Assembly (NCBI GenBank): GCA_003153935.1
Contig: PMCA01000027.1
Span: 74,041-128,198, forward strand
Source: Elusimicrobiota bacterium
GTDB lineage: Bacteria; CAYTYR01; UBA6262
Direction: 5' to 3'
Length of the DNA stretch: 54,158 nucleotides
A program made the translations under genes and the position numbers. This document shows, in pieces, positions 17,692 through 24,799 of this stretch; the stretch's first letter is position 1, and every line of letters begins with the position of its first letter. A model generated the notes under the pieces. The model was not told the DNA's origin and searched no databases. It saw nothing but the letters and a program-made list of their open reading frames with translations.

Positions 17692-19128
17692 TTATTTCAA
17701 GACCAGTATTTTGCGGTATTTCACATCCGTACCGCTGGGACCCGCGGCTTCCACATAACAGATATAGACCCCGTTGGCCACGGCCTTACTATCATAGCCC
17801 AGCCCGTCCCATTTTACCTTATATTCTGTAAACCCGTCTCCGGCCCTGGATTGCAGGAGAACCTTGACCAGGTTACCCATAATATCATATATTTTCACGG
17901 TCACGGCGGATTGCGGCGCCACCGTAAAAACGATCGTCGTGCTCATATCCCCCGGCTTGAAGGGATTGGGATAATTCGTAATTTCCGTCTGTAGGCTGCG
18001 CGCGGTGGACGCGGCTCCTACGGTATTCGGACCCCAGAGGGACTGCACGGTATAATAAGCCGTGCGCGGGGTCTTGTCATCAGTGCCGGGAGTGATAGCT
18101 ACCAGTCCCCACCACTCCTCATTCATATTGTTGCCCCCGTTGGCGTCATAATAGGCGTCATCTTCCCAATCGCCGCTCGTATCATGCACGGCATTGTTAT
18201 AACCGTTCTGCGCAAAGTTCTTGGACCAGTCGTCGGCCCACTGGAAGATAGCCGCGCCGACACAACAGTTATCCGGGTTGACTGCGGATAGGTTCTGGTC
18301 AATAATGGTTAATTCATCGCCTAGTGTCTGCGCCTGGGCGGCCTGGTTTTCCTTAAGTTCAGTGGGCCTCGAGTCAAAAGCGTCACAACCGAATTCGGTT
18401 ATGATCAGGGGTTTGGCACTGCGGGCAGCGTAATCGCCGAACATATTCCTGAATCCAGTCGTCGCCGCCATATACACCTGGGTCGCCCACAGGTCCAGGT
18501 CTGGCATATTAGTATCATCCGACCTATTAGCCGGGTTGGCCAGGTTCGTGATATTGGCTTCCGCGGTGGTGACCGGATGGAAGTTAGCCCCTTCGATTTC
18601 GTGGGCGGTGCGAGCGCATTCGTTCACGAGGCTGTACCAGTTGGACAAAGAAGTAGTATGGAAATTGATCTCGTTACCGACCAGCCACATCAAGAGAGCT
18701 GGGTGGTTCTTCCAGCGGTTGACCAGCACAGAAAAATCGGTGATCACCTTATCCCGGGCAGATTGATCGTTAAAGTTCTTATTCCAGTCCACCGAGGCGG
18801 TAATGATGACGTATAGCCCGGCTTCATAGGCCGCGTCCAGCACTGCGTTATCGGCAGGTATACTATGCAGCCTTATGGTATTGGCGCCCATGGCTTTGAT
18901 CAGGACGAAATCCTTTTTATAATTCTCCGGATGGATGGTCCAGTCATAAGTCCGATAACCTCCGCCCACCGGCGTGTAACCGTAATTCACTCCCCTGACT
19001 GTAAAGAGTTTGCCGTTTACGTATAACTGGCGGCCCACGATCTTCACATCCGCGGCGAAGGAACTGCCGGACGACAGACAACAGACGACAGATAACAGTA
19101 TCAGGATCAGTAGCTTAACTTTTTTCAA
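17692..19128 (-). CDS. Secreted clan GH-A glycosidase with FlgD-like C-terminal domain
   Basis: A 478-residue exported enzyme. The signal peptide covers ~1-25. The TIM barrel carries Glu153 in WLVGNEINFH (probable acid/base) and Glu245 in LIITEFGCDAF (probable nucleophile), plus HDTSGDW and NMNEEWWGLVAI blocks shared with the enzymes at 2976 and 4933. The pattern VNGKLFTVRGVNYG...ANTIRLHS also recalls GH72 glucanosyltransferases; GH2-type is the other option. Residues ~383-478 (NYPNPFKPG...WDGLGYDSKAVANGVYICYV) are a FlgD-like domain, as in the GH81 enzyme. The start is TTG at 19128 with AGGAGA upstream, 12 bp after the PorV-like gene. Its signal-peptide region contains a heptamer repeat. Confidence 0.8.
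   Translation of the reverse strand: MKKVKLLILILLSVVCCLSSGSSFAADVKIVGRQLYVNGKLFTVRGVNYGYTPVGGGYRTYDWTIHPENYKKDFVLIKAMGANTIRLHSIPADNAVLDAAYEAGLYVIITASVDWNKNFNDQSARDKVITDFSVLVNRWKNHPALLMWLVGNEINFHTTSLSNWYSLVNECARTAHEIEGANFHPVTTAEANITNLANPANRSDDTNMPDLDLWATQVYMAATTGFRNMFGDYAARSAKPLIITEFGCDAFDSRPTELKENQAAQAQTLGDELTIIDQNLSAVNPDNCCVGAAIFQWADDWSKNFAQNGYNNAVHDTSGDWEDDAYYDANGGNNMNEEWWGLVAITPGTDDKTPRTAYYTVQSLWGPNTVGAASTARSLQTEITNYPNPFKPGDMSTTIVFTVAPQSAVTVKIYDIMGNLVKVLLQSRAGDGFTEYKVKWDGLGYDSKAVANGVYICYVEAAGPSGTDVKYRKILVLK
19070..19097. repeat. Degenerate 7-bp repeat inside the signal-peptide coding region
   Basis: Four heptamers, GACGACA GACAACA GACGACA GATAACA, lie within codons ~11-20 of the glycosidase and encode the VVCCLSSG part of its signal peptide. 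A tract of the same family is in the next gene upstream at 20213-20240. Confidence 0.7.
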
Positions 19129-19140
19129 GAACGTATCTCC

Positions 19141-20271
19141 TTAGAACATAAAAGTAGTAGATACACGATTGGTGTTGCTCAGGTCCTCATGTATGATATA
19201 AGCGTAATCCAGCTGGAAAAATCCCAGTTTTAACGACGCGCCCAGGCTGAGATTGTTGTAAGCTTTATGACTATGCTCAAGATCGTTCCAGTTGAAGCCG
19301 GCGCGCAGGGCATAAATCCGGTCCAGCCAGACTTCCACACCCGGGGCCAGTCCCATTCTCTCCGCGCTATCCGGAGTATAAGAAAGATCCAGAGCATAAT
19401 TTACTTCTACCGGCAGATTAAAGGTTATGCCCTGGGCGGCGGCCGGAGCTTCTCCGGTAGCTACTTCCTGCTGGTTGGGAGGCGGGGTTGGGACCCAGCC
19501 CTGTCCTACGTCATAATTCGCCGAGTTATAGGCATTGACCGGAGCTGGGACCGGTTCCGCGGCGGCTTTCTTACGCGTCTTGACGACCTCGCCCATCTTC
19601 GCCACCTTTTTATATTTGTACGCGAACCCTACCTTCAAAGTCATCGGGATCGTTTCGCTGACGGTAGTGCTGTTGTCCCAGTAAGAGTTACCTTCCAGTT
19701 TCGGACTGTTAATATTCTGCACGTCAACACCCACGCGCAGCGGCTCCAGGTCCAGTAACAGGCCCAGGTCGAATCCCAGCGCTTTAGCGCTGAAAGTATC
19801 TATATTCTGATTGATCATCTTGGCGGTCACGCCGAATGACAGGATCTCCCCTAACGGCTGGCCGTAACCTATCAGGATGGCAGTGTTCTTGGCGTCTGTT
19901 TCACCCAGTGACTGGCCGACCGCATCGGTCTTCTCGATCTTACCGGTGGTCTGCTGGATGTACCCGCCGCCGATGGACGCGAACGGTAAAGGAATGACCA
20001 CGCCGGCGTAATTGTATAAAGAATCATAACCCAGGTCGGCATACATGGCGGTCAACTCAAATTTCTCCTGCCAGGCCAGCTGGGCGGGATTCCAGTAAAG
20101 CGAAGACGCGTCGTCGGCCAGGGCGGTGTAGGCGGTGCCCATGCCCAGCGCTCTCGCTCCCAGGCCTCCTCTTAAGAATACAGCCGGCTCGCCGGCGGCC
20201 CAGAGGGAGACGGACGACAGATAACAGATGGCAGATGACAGTAAAATCACTAACAGTTTTGAGGTTTTCAC
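19141..20271 (-). CDS. PorV/UPF0164-type outer-membrane protein
   Basis: A 376-residue protein with a signal peptide (~1-25) and the family opening FLRGGLGARALGMGTAYTALADDASSLYWNPAQLA, here quoted in two parts: GARALGMGTAYTALADD and SSLYWNPAQLA. This is typical of the PorV/PorQ/UPF0164 group of FadL-like outer-membrane barrels. A Lys/Pro-rich loop occurs near residues 235-285. In type IX secretion PorV helps deliver C-terminal-domain cargo to the surface, and two enzymes of this locus do carry FlgD-like C-terminal domains. That link is inference, because no other T9SS gene is visible. Start is GTG with AGGAGA. It is preceded by a structured leader with the 17-nt motif. Confidence 0.75.
   Translation of the reverse strand: MKTSKLLVILLSSAICYLSSVSLWAAGEPAVFLRGGLGARALGMGTAYTALADDASSLYWNPAQLAWQEKFELTAMYADLGYDSLYNYAGVVIPLPFASIGGGYIQQTTGKIEKTDAVGQSLGETDAKNTAILIGYGQPLGEILSFGVTAKMINQNIDTFSAKALGFDLGLLLDLEPLRVGVDVQNINSPKLEGNSYWDNSTTVSETIPMTLKVGFAYKYKKVAKMGEVVKTRKKAAAEPVPAPVNAYNSANYDVGQGWVPTPPPNQQEVATGEAPAAAQGITFNLPVEVNYALDLSYTPDSAERMGLAPGVEVWLDRIYALRAGFNWNDLEHSHKAYNNLSLGASLKLGFFQLDYAYIIHEDLSNTNRVSTTFMF
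20213..20240. repeat. Degenerate 7-bp repeat inside the PorV-like signal-peptide coding region
   Basis: Four heptamers, GACGACA GATAACA GATGGCA GATGACA, encode roughly LSSAICYLSSV of the signal peptide. This is the same family as the tract at 19070-19097. Confidence 0.7.
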
Positions 20272-20285
20272 TTTATCTCCTGCAC

Positions 20286-20333
20286 AAAAAAACCCAAAGG
20301 AAAAGATTAATCAACCTTGAGTTAGTCCTTTCC
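20286..20333 (-). terminator. Hairpin with T-run between the ABC permease gene and the PorV-like gene
   Basis: GGAAAGGACTAA (20322-20333) pairs almost perfectly (one mismatch, one G-U) with TTAATCTTTTCC (20299-20310), and CCAAA/TTTGG extends the stem. Seven Ts follow on the minus strand (20286-20292). It could simply end the ABC transporter transcript. However, it lies only about 15 nt before the next gene, downstream of a plausible promoter, so it could also be a leader attenuator. Confidence 0.65.
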
Positions 20334-20348
20334 GCGGCTTTGGCTATT
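20332..20348 (-). promoter_or_regulatory. 17-nt leader motif AATAGCCAAAGCCGCGG
   Basis: It differs at two positions from the motif at 2533-2549. Its CCAAA overlaps the 5' arm of the leader hairpin, so it could compete with terminator formation. Confidence 0.35.
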
Positions 20349-20377
20349 CTGGCTGTGAATTTCTCTTAACATAAATA

Positions 20378-20405
20378 AATATATCATAATATTTGATTTC
20401 CGCAA
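20378..20405 (-). promoter_or_regulatory. Possible promoter for the PorV-like gene
   Basis: TTGCGG (20400-20405), 16 nt, TATATT (20378-20383) on the minus strand, about 110 bp before the GTG start. The region is very AT-rich, so other -10 boxes are possible. Confidence 0.4.
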
Positions 20406-20459
20406 GCTATATTTTAGTGTCCTGTGACTAACATTAGCGGGAGGTATTTCTCCACTCCG

Positions 20460-21554
20460 CTAACCTTTTACTGCGCCGGCGGTCAAGCCGGAAATAATAT
20501 GTTTCTGCAGTAAAACATAGACGATGATAACCGGTATGACGGTAATGATCACGCCGGCCATCAGGAAATTCCATTGGGTCTTGTACGTGCCCTGGAACGC
20601 CAGCAAACCCGTCTGGATCGGCATCTTGCTGTTATCGCTGAACACCACGACGGCGAACAGGAATTCTTTCCACACGCTCAGGGCGCCAAAAATGCCCGTG
20701 ACGGCCAGGATCGGCCGGCTGAGCGGCAGGATGATCTTAAAGTAAATACCCAACCGGCTGCAGCCGTCGATGCGGGCGGCGTCTTCCAGGTCCACGGGTA
20801 TCTCTTCAAAAAACGAGCGCATTAAAAATATCGTGTAGGGCAGGCCGCTGGCGATCTGCGGCAGGATATAGCCGGTGCGGGTATTCAGCAGGTTGATGTT
20901 GGTCAGCAACAGGTCCAGTAGCTTCTTGGGGCCGTCGGGACTGCGGGCGGCCATCACGGCATAACTGCCGCCGGCCACTATCAGGATGCCGAGCGCCAGC
21001 CAGAACAGCCGCCGGTACGACCCTAAGCTGAATATCAGCAAACTGCTCAGGATCAGGAATATAAGTATTAAGTAAATGGGGAAATTTTGCAGCAGGATGT
21101 AGATGGTGATAAATATCGTCGGCAAAGGCATGACCAGGCTGGCCAGGAACAGGTAAAAAATAAATTCTTTGCCGGGAAATTTAAGACGGGCAAAAGCGTA
21201 AGCCCCCAGCGAGGAAAAGAACAGCATGAAAGCCACTACCGTGATCATATAAAAAAGGCTGTTGCCGAAATATTTGCTGAAATGCCCGGTATGCCAGGCC
21301 TCGACGTAATTGTGCCACTGGATCGGCGCCGGCGGGAACAAGCTTTTAAACAACTGCACGCTTTTATGAAAAATATTACCGGAGGCTGCATCCATATCCG
21401 TGCTTACCTGATAGATACCTTCAAAAGTGCGCAGTGAAGTGGAAACGCCCCAGAACACCGGGAACAGCACCATGAACGCGAAGACTATCAGGATCAGGTG
21501 GAAGACGGTATTGGTCGCTATTTTTTTGATCAGGCCCTTATCGATCTTTTTCAT
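20460..21554 (-). CDS. Sugar ABC transporter permease, MalG type, with an extra two-helix insertion
   Basis: A 364-residue inner-membrane permease of the CUT1 carbohydrate ABC importer family. The EAA loop is clear (EIPVDLEDAARIDGCSRLGI, about 251-270). Typical MalG proteins are near 275-300 residues. This one has about 60 extra residues at ~158-218, between the MPLPTIFITIYILLQN helix and LLNTRTGYILPQIA; the insertion contains two hydrophobic segments (IYLILIFLILSSLLIFSLG and LFWLALGILIVAGGSYAV). There is also a long loop before the core. The start at 21554 overlaps the MalF-type stop (TAATG); the longer frame to 21653 reads through that gene. No ATPase gene is nearby. Confidence 0.85.
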   Translation of the reverse strand: MKKIDKGLIKKIATNTVFHLILIVFAFMVLFPVFWGVSTSLRTFEGIYQVSTDMDAASGNIFHKSVQLFKSLFPPAPIQWHNYVEAWHTGHFSKYFGNSLFYMITVVAFMLFFSSLGAYAFARLKFPGKEFIFYLFLASLVMPLPTIFITIYILLQNFPIYLILIFLILSSLLIFSLGSYRRLFWLALGILIVAGGSYAVMAARSPDGPKKLLDLLLTNINLLNTRTGYILPQIASGLPYTIFLMRSFFEEIPVDLEDAARIDGCSRLGIYFKIILPLSRPILAVTGIFGALSVWKEFLFAVVVFSDNSKMPIQTGLLAFQGTYKTQWNFLMAGVIITVIPVIIVYVLLQKHIISGLTAGAVKG

Positions 21555-22474
21555 TACCAGTCCACCAGCCATTTCTTGATCTGGATCTGAACTATCGATA
21601 TCGCGAACAGGACTACGCCCAGCAGTACGCCCAGGGTGGTGGCGTAACCCCACATACCGTTCTGGAACGCCTGCATATACATCTGGTTGACCGGCACTTC
21701 CGTCGAGCCGGCCGGCCCGCCGCCGGTCATCACGTAGATCAGGTCAAATTGCTGCATAGCGCCCAGGATGGTCAGGATCGAGACCGTCACGATGATCGGT
21801 ATCAGCAGCGGGAAAGTGATCTTCCAGAATTCCTGGAAATTATTGGCCCCGTCTATACGGGCGGCTTCGTAAACATCCCTTTCGATGCCCTGCAGGGCCG
21901 CCAGGAACATGACAAACCCCCAGCCGAAACTGGCCCAGATATTGACCATAGCCACGGTTACTAATGCGGTTTTGGGCTCACCCAGCCAGGGAACCGCGGT
22001 CGCGTCAGGTAAATGCAAAACTGACAGCAGCACTTTATCCAGGCCGACATTGTGCAGGAAAATGTTCAGGATGCCGTAATTTGGCTCCAGTATCCATTTC
22101 CACAGGAATCCGATCACCACGAAAGATAACATCGGCGGAATGAAAAATATCAGGCGGTAAAGACGCGCGCCGCGGATCTCTTTGTCCACGATCCAGGCCA
22201 GCAATAAAGCCAACCCGTTCTGGATGGTGATACCCATTAAAGCCAGGAAAAGAGCGTGCCAGATCGGCGCCCAGAAATCGGGGGACTGGAAGAGCGCCTT
22301 TTTATAATTTGCCAGGCCGACGAATACCATATCGTTGATGCCGTCCCAGGAATGGAAAGTGATCAGGAAATTCTTGATGAAGGGATAGATGACAAAAACG
22401 CCGAAAAATGCCAGGGCTGGCAAGATGAAAAACAAATAAAAATACTCACGGCGTTTCCAAGGACGCTTGATCAT
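21554..22474 (-). CDS. Sugar ABC transporter permease, MalF/UgpA type
   Basis: A 306-residue inner-membrane permease with about six transmembrane helices and the EAA loop GIERDVYEAARIDGANNFQE near residues 193-212. Length and motifs are normal for CUT1 MalF-like permeases. It pairs with the MalG-type permease whose ATG overlaps its stop, and follows the binding-protein gene by 32 bp. CUT1 importers need an MsmX/MalK-type ATPase, which is not in this window; a shared ATPase encoded elsewhere is common in such systems. The substrate is probably an oligosaccharide released by the neighbouring glucanases (inference). Confidence 0.92.
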   Translation of the reverse strand: MIKRPWKRREYFYLFFILPALAFFGVFVIYPFIKNFLITFHSWDGINDMVFVGLANYKKALFQSPDFWAPIWHALFLALMGITIQNGLALLLAWIVDKEIRGARLYRLIFFIPPMLSFVVIGFLWKWILEPNYGILNIFLHNVGLDKVLLSVLHLPDATAVPWLGEPKTALVTVAMVNIWASFGWGFVMFLAALQGIERDVYEAARIDGANNFQEFWKITFPLLIPIIVTVSILTILGAMQQFDLIYVMTGGGPAGSTEVPVNQMYMQAFQNGMWGYATTLGVLLGVVLFAISIVQIQIKKWLVDW

Positions 22475-22506
22475 AAGGACCCTAAAAGTTTTGAGTTTTT
22501 CTTTCT

Positions 22507-23796
22507 TTATTCTGTGTATCTGGCTTTAACCCTGGCGTATTCCTCGTCGAGGAATTTACAGGATTGTTCGGGAGTTTTCTGTCCCAGGATAATGGACTGG
22601 ATCTCCACGTTTATCTTGCTCAGGATCTCGCCCCACATTGGCGGGTTCTGGTAGTGTCCGTAATAAAGCTGGTCCATCCAGGGCACGTACCGGGCCAGCT
22701 TGGGCCCCATTTTCATTTCCTTCAGCGCCACTTTGTTGACCGGTACATTCTGGCTGGTTTCCGCGTAAAGCATCTGCGGACCTTTGCTGGTCAGGTACTT
22801 GGCGAATTTAACCGCCGCTTCCAGGTTCTGGCTGCGGGCGTTGACGGTAATAGCCGCCCCGGGACCTCCTGGCAGCAGGCAGGCGTTAGCTGCGTCCGCC
22901 GGTTTGGGGGGATAAAAAACATCGTAATCCTGGAAATTGGGCGTTGTTTGTCTCCAGACCCCTATCTCCCAGGAACCGAACCAGAACATTCCCACTTTAC
23001 CCTGGGGAAAAATATCTTCCCCGTTTATTCCTCCGGTGATACCGTTCATGAACATTTTAGCGTCACGCATATCCGCAAAAACCTTGAAGCTCTTGACCAC
23101 GCGGGGGTCGGTGAATTTCACCCGGCCAAAGGTCAGGTCGGAGTACCCTTTAGTTCCCAGGTAGGCGAACGCGTAATTCATCCAGAACGTATGATTTTCC
23201 CATTGCTGGCCGTAAAAATTGGCGACAAAAGGTTCAATACCGGCGGCGCGCAGTTTCCTGCCGTCGGCGATGAACTCCGCCCACGTTTTGGGCGGATCTT
23301 TCAGCCCCGCTTTGGCCCACAATTTGGTGTTATAGAATATCGCCATACAATTGGCGTCAACCGGCAGGCCGTATAGTCCCGGTTTCTTGATCATATACGT
23401 ATCCGCGTCTTCCTTGGTGAAGGTAAAGCCGCGCAGGTAATTCTCGGGGATCAAAGCTTTCCAGTCTTTATCCATATACGGGGTGAAGTCCAGGAAATGC
23501 CCGCCGCGGACATAAGCGGCGTAATTGGTTATATTCAGGGTGATGGTGATCAGGTCGGGCAGGGATTGCGCCCGTGCCGCCGCGCTCAGCTTGCGGTCAT
23601 ACGCTTCCGGAGGGCCATAATTGACGACATCCACCTGGATACCGGTCTCTTTCTCAAAATCGGCCGCTATTTTCTTCAGCACAGCGTCGCGGTCGGTAAA
23701 ATAATGCCAGTAAACCAGCTTGACCGGCTCCGCGCAGGCGAATGACGCGACCAGCAGCAAGACAACGAACAAACCCATTCCCGATAATTTTCTCAT
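22507..23796 (-). CDS. Sugar ABC transporter substrate-binding protein
   Basis: A 429-residue periplasmic solute-binding protein (extracellular solute-binding protein family 1). After a signal peptide (~1-22, ending SFACA) it begins VKLVYWHYFTDRDAVLKKI, a standard start for this family, and includes the DLITI, GLPVDANCMAIFYNTKL and FWFGSWEIGVW segments that line the sugar cleft. ATG with AAGGAGA upstream. It precedes the two permeases, so the order is binding protein, MalF, MalG. It is separated from the CBM11-like gene by a perfect palindromic terminator and may be read partly through it. Confidence 0.92.
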   Translation of the reverse strand: MRKLSGMGLFVVLLLVASFACAEPVKLVYWHYFTDRDAVLKKIAADFEKETGIQVDVVNYGPPEAYDRKLSAAARAQSLPDLITITLNITNYAAYVRGGHFLDFTPYMDKDWKALIPENYLRGFTFTKEDADTYMIKKPGLYGLPVDANCMAIFYNTKLWAKAGLKDPPKTWAEFIADGRKLRAAGIEPFVANFYGQQWENHTFWMNYAFAYLGTKGYSDLTFGRVKFTDPRVVKSFKVFADMRDAKMFMNGITGGINGEDIFPQGKVGMFWFGSWEIGVWRQTTPNFQDYDVFYPPKPADAANACLLPGGPGAAITVNARSQNLEAAVKFAKYLTSKGPQMLYAETSQNVPVNKVALKEMKMGPKLARYVPWMDQLYYGHYQNPPMWGEILSKINVEIQSIILGQKTPEQSCKFLDEEYARVKARYTE

Positions 23797-23816
23797 TTTC
23801 TCTCCTTAAATAAAAA

Positions 23817-23840
23817 AGAGGAGCATTTAAATGCTCCTCT
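23817..23840 (-). terminator. Perfect 24-nt palindromic hairpin with T-run
   Basis: Starts AGAGGAGCATTT and ends with its exact complement, giving 12 bp with no fixed loop. Six Ts follow on the minus strand. It lies between the CBM11-like gene and the binding-protein gene. It probably terminates much of the upstream message and could set unequal expression of the two genes. Confidence 0.75.
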
Positions 23841-23845
23841 GGTTG

Positions 23846-24508
23846 TTATTTTGTCTTAGCCGGTGCTTCCTCTTTTACGTTCAGTAGCTCCACCTTGTCA
23901 AAGTTCCACTCGCCCTCATTTTTCGGGCGCGGTTCGAACTGGTAAGTCATTATCGGGAAATCTATCACTTTATTTTTCACGGCGTTGTTCGGCTGCCAGT
24001 CGGTTCTTACTTCAAAAGACTTGAAAGGTACTATGACCTGTTTCCACTGGTCGCTGTCATCTTTGACCATGTAGCGGAAATATTCCTTCTTGGCGTCGAT
24101 GATATCCAGAGCTAACTGCTTGCCGCTATTAGTGCCCTTCATCCAGAAACCGAAGGCGTTATACTGGTCCCACTTGATATCCTGCGGTTTTACCGCCCAG
24201 GCACCAGCGCCCTTAACGTCTATGTTGTAACCCCGAGCCACCCAGATCCAGCCGCCCGGCATGGCAAAAAATACCACTTTTAATGATTGCTTGCCTTCCA
24301 CTTTTTCCGCGTTATCAGCGTATACTTCTACCGAAGCCCCGCCGCCCGCACCGTAATCCACATTACCGCTCATCGAACCGGAGGTTATCCCCGCCGGCGT
24401 GATCGGCCCCTCGAAACCGTCTATCAGCAACGGCTCTACGGCCAGAACTGTCATCGCACCAAGCATCAGGATTCCCAAAATAACCGAACTTAATAAAAGC
24501 TTGCGCAT
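23846..24508 (-). CDS. Secreted CBM11-like carbohydrate-binding protein
   Basis: A 220-residue exported protein with a signal peptide ending near residue 23 (VLAVEP). It holds one beta-sandwich-like domain (LLIDGFEGP, ARGYNIDVKGAGAWAV, YNAFGFWMKGTNSGKQLALDI, WKQVIVPFKSFEVRTDW, FDKVELLNV). The order DGFE...FGFWMKG...VPFKSF is characteristic of CBM11 and CIA30-like modules. A short Lys/Ala tail follows. It is a plausible binding partner for the adjacent ABC importer or a soluble glucan-binding protein, but ligand specificity cannot be read from the sequence. GGGAGGG lies before the ATG. Upstream lies a 290-bp repeat-rich gap. Confidence 0.7.
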   Translation of the reverse strand: MRKLLLSSVILGILMLGAMTVLAVEPLLIDGFEGPITPAGITSGSMSGNVDYGAGGGASVEVYADNAEKVEGKQSLKVVFFAMPGGWIWVARGYNIDVKGAGAWAVKPQDIKWDQYNAFGFWMKGTNSGKQLALDIIDAKKEYFRYMVKDDSDQWKQVIVPFKSFEVRTDWQPNNAVKNKVIDFPIMTYQFEPRPKNEGEWNFDKVELLNVKEEAPAKTK

Positions 24509-24551
24509 ATTTCCCTCCCCGTCTTGATTTTAACCATTTATAAAGACAAAT

Positions 24552-24626
24552 AAGATTACACCGATTTAAGAAAGATTACACCGATTTTATAATCTGAATA
24601 ATCAAGTTATAATCTGTGTAATCATT
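24552..24626. repeat. 20-bp repeats in direct and inverted order
   Basis: AAGATTACACCGATTT occurs at 24552 and 24572 (20-bp spacing). TTATAATCTG occurs at 24587 and 24607 (20-bp spacing), and AATCTGTGTAATC (24611-24623) is the inverse of the first unit with one change. The whole is an imperfect palindrome centred near 24588. It is likely a repeat-family insertion; it may also affect expression of the gene at 24508. Confidence 0.65.
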
Positions 24627-24670
24627 TTTCTTTGTAAATAGTTAAAATTTCAAAGAGCTTGTATTGATAA

Positions 24671-24705
24671 CGGGGTCTTTCCCTGAATCACAGGGAAAGA
24701 CCCCG
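24671..24705. terminator. 15-bp perfect hairpin, probable terminator
   Basis: CGGGGTCTTTCCCTG (24671-24685) pairs exactly with 24691-24705 around a 5-nt loop. T-rich sequence follows on the plus strand, and only a short TTAT on the minus strand. It lies about 95 bp past the stop of the TonB receptor, whose transcript it may end. Confidence 0.55.
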
Positions 24706-24751
24706 CTTTTCTCTTACTATTATACTACTAAACTACTGTTTTGTCAACACA

Positions 24752-24788
24752 TTCGACTTTGCTCAGTGTTGATCCTGAGCTTGCCGAA
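24752..24788. repeat. REP-like hairpin (TTCGACTTTGCTCAG ... CTGAGCTTGCCGAA)
   Basis: An interrupted inverted repeat just after the TonB receptor gene. The TTCG...GCTCAG...CTGAGC...CGAA layout resembles the dispersed REP-type palindromes found between genes in many bacteria. Copy number cannot be judged from this window. The rest of 24509-24799 shows no coding signal. Confidence 0.5.
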
Positions 24789-24799
24789 CGGATCAAGAA

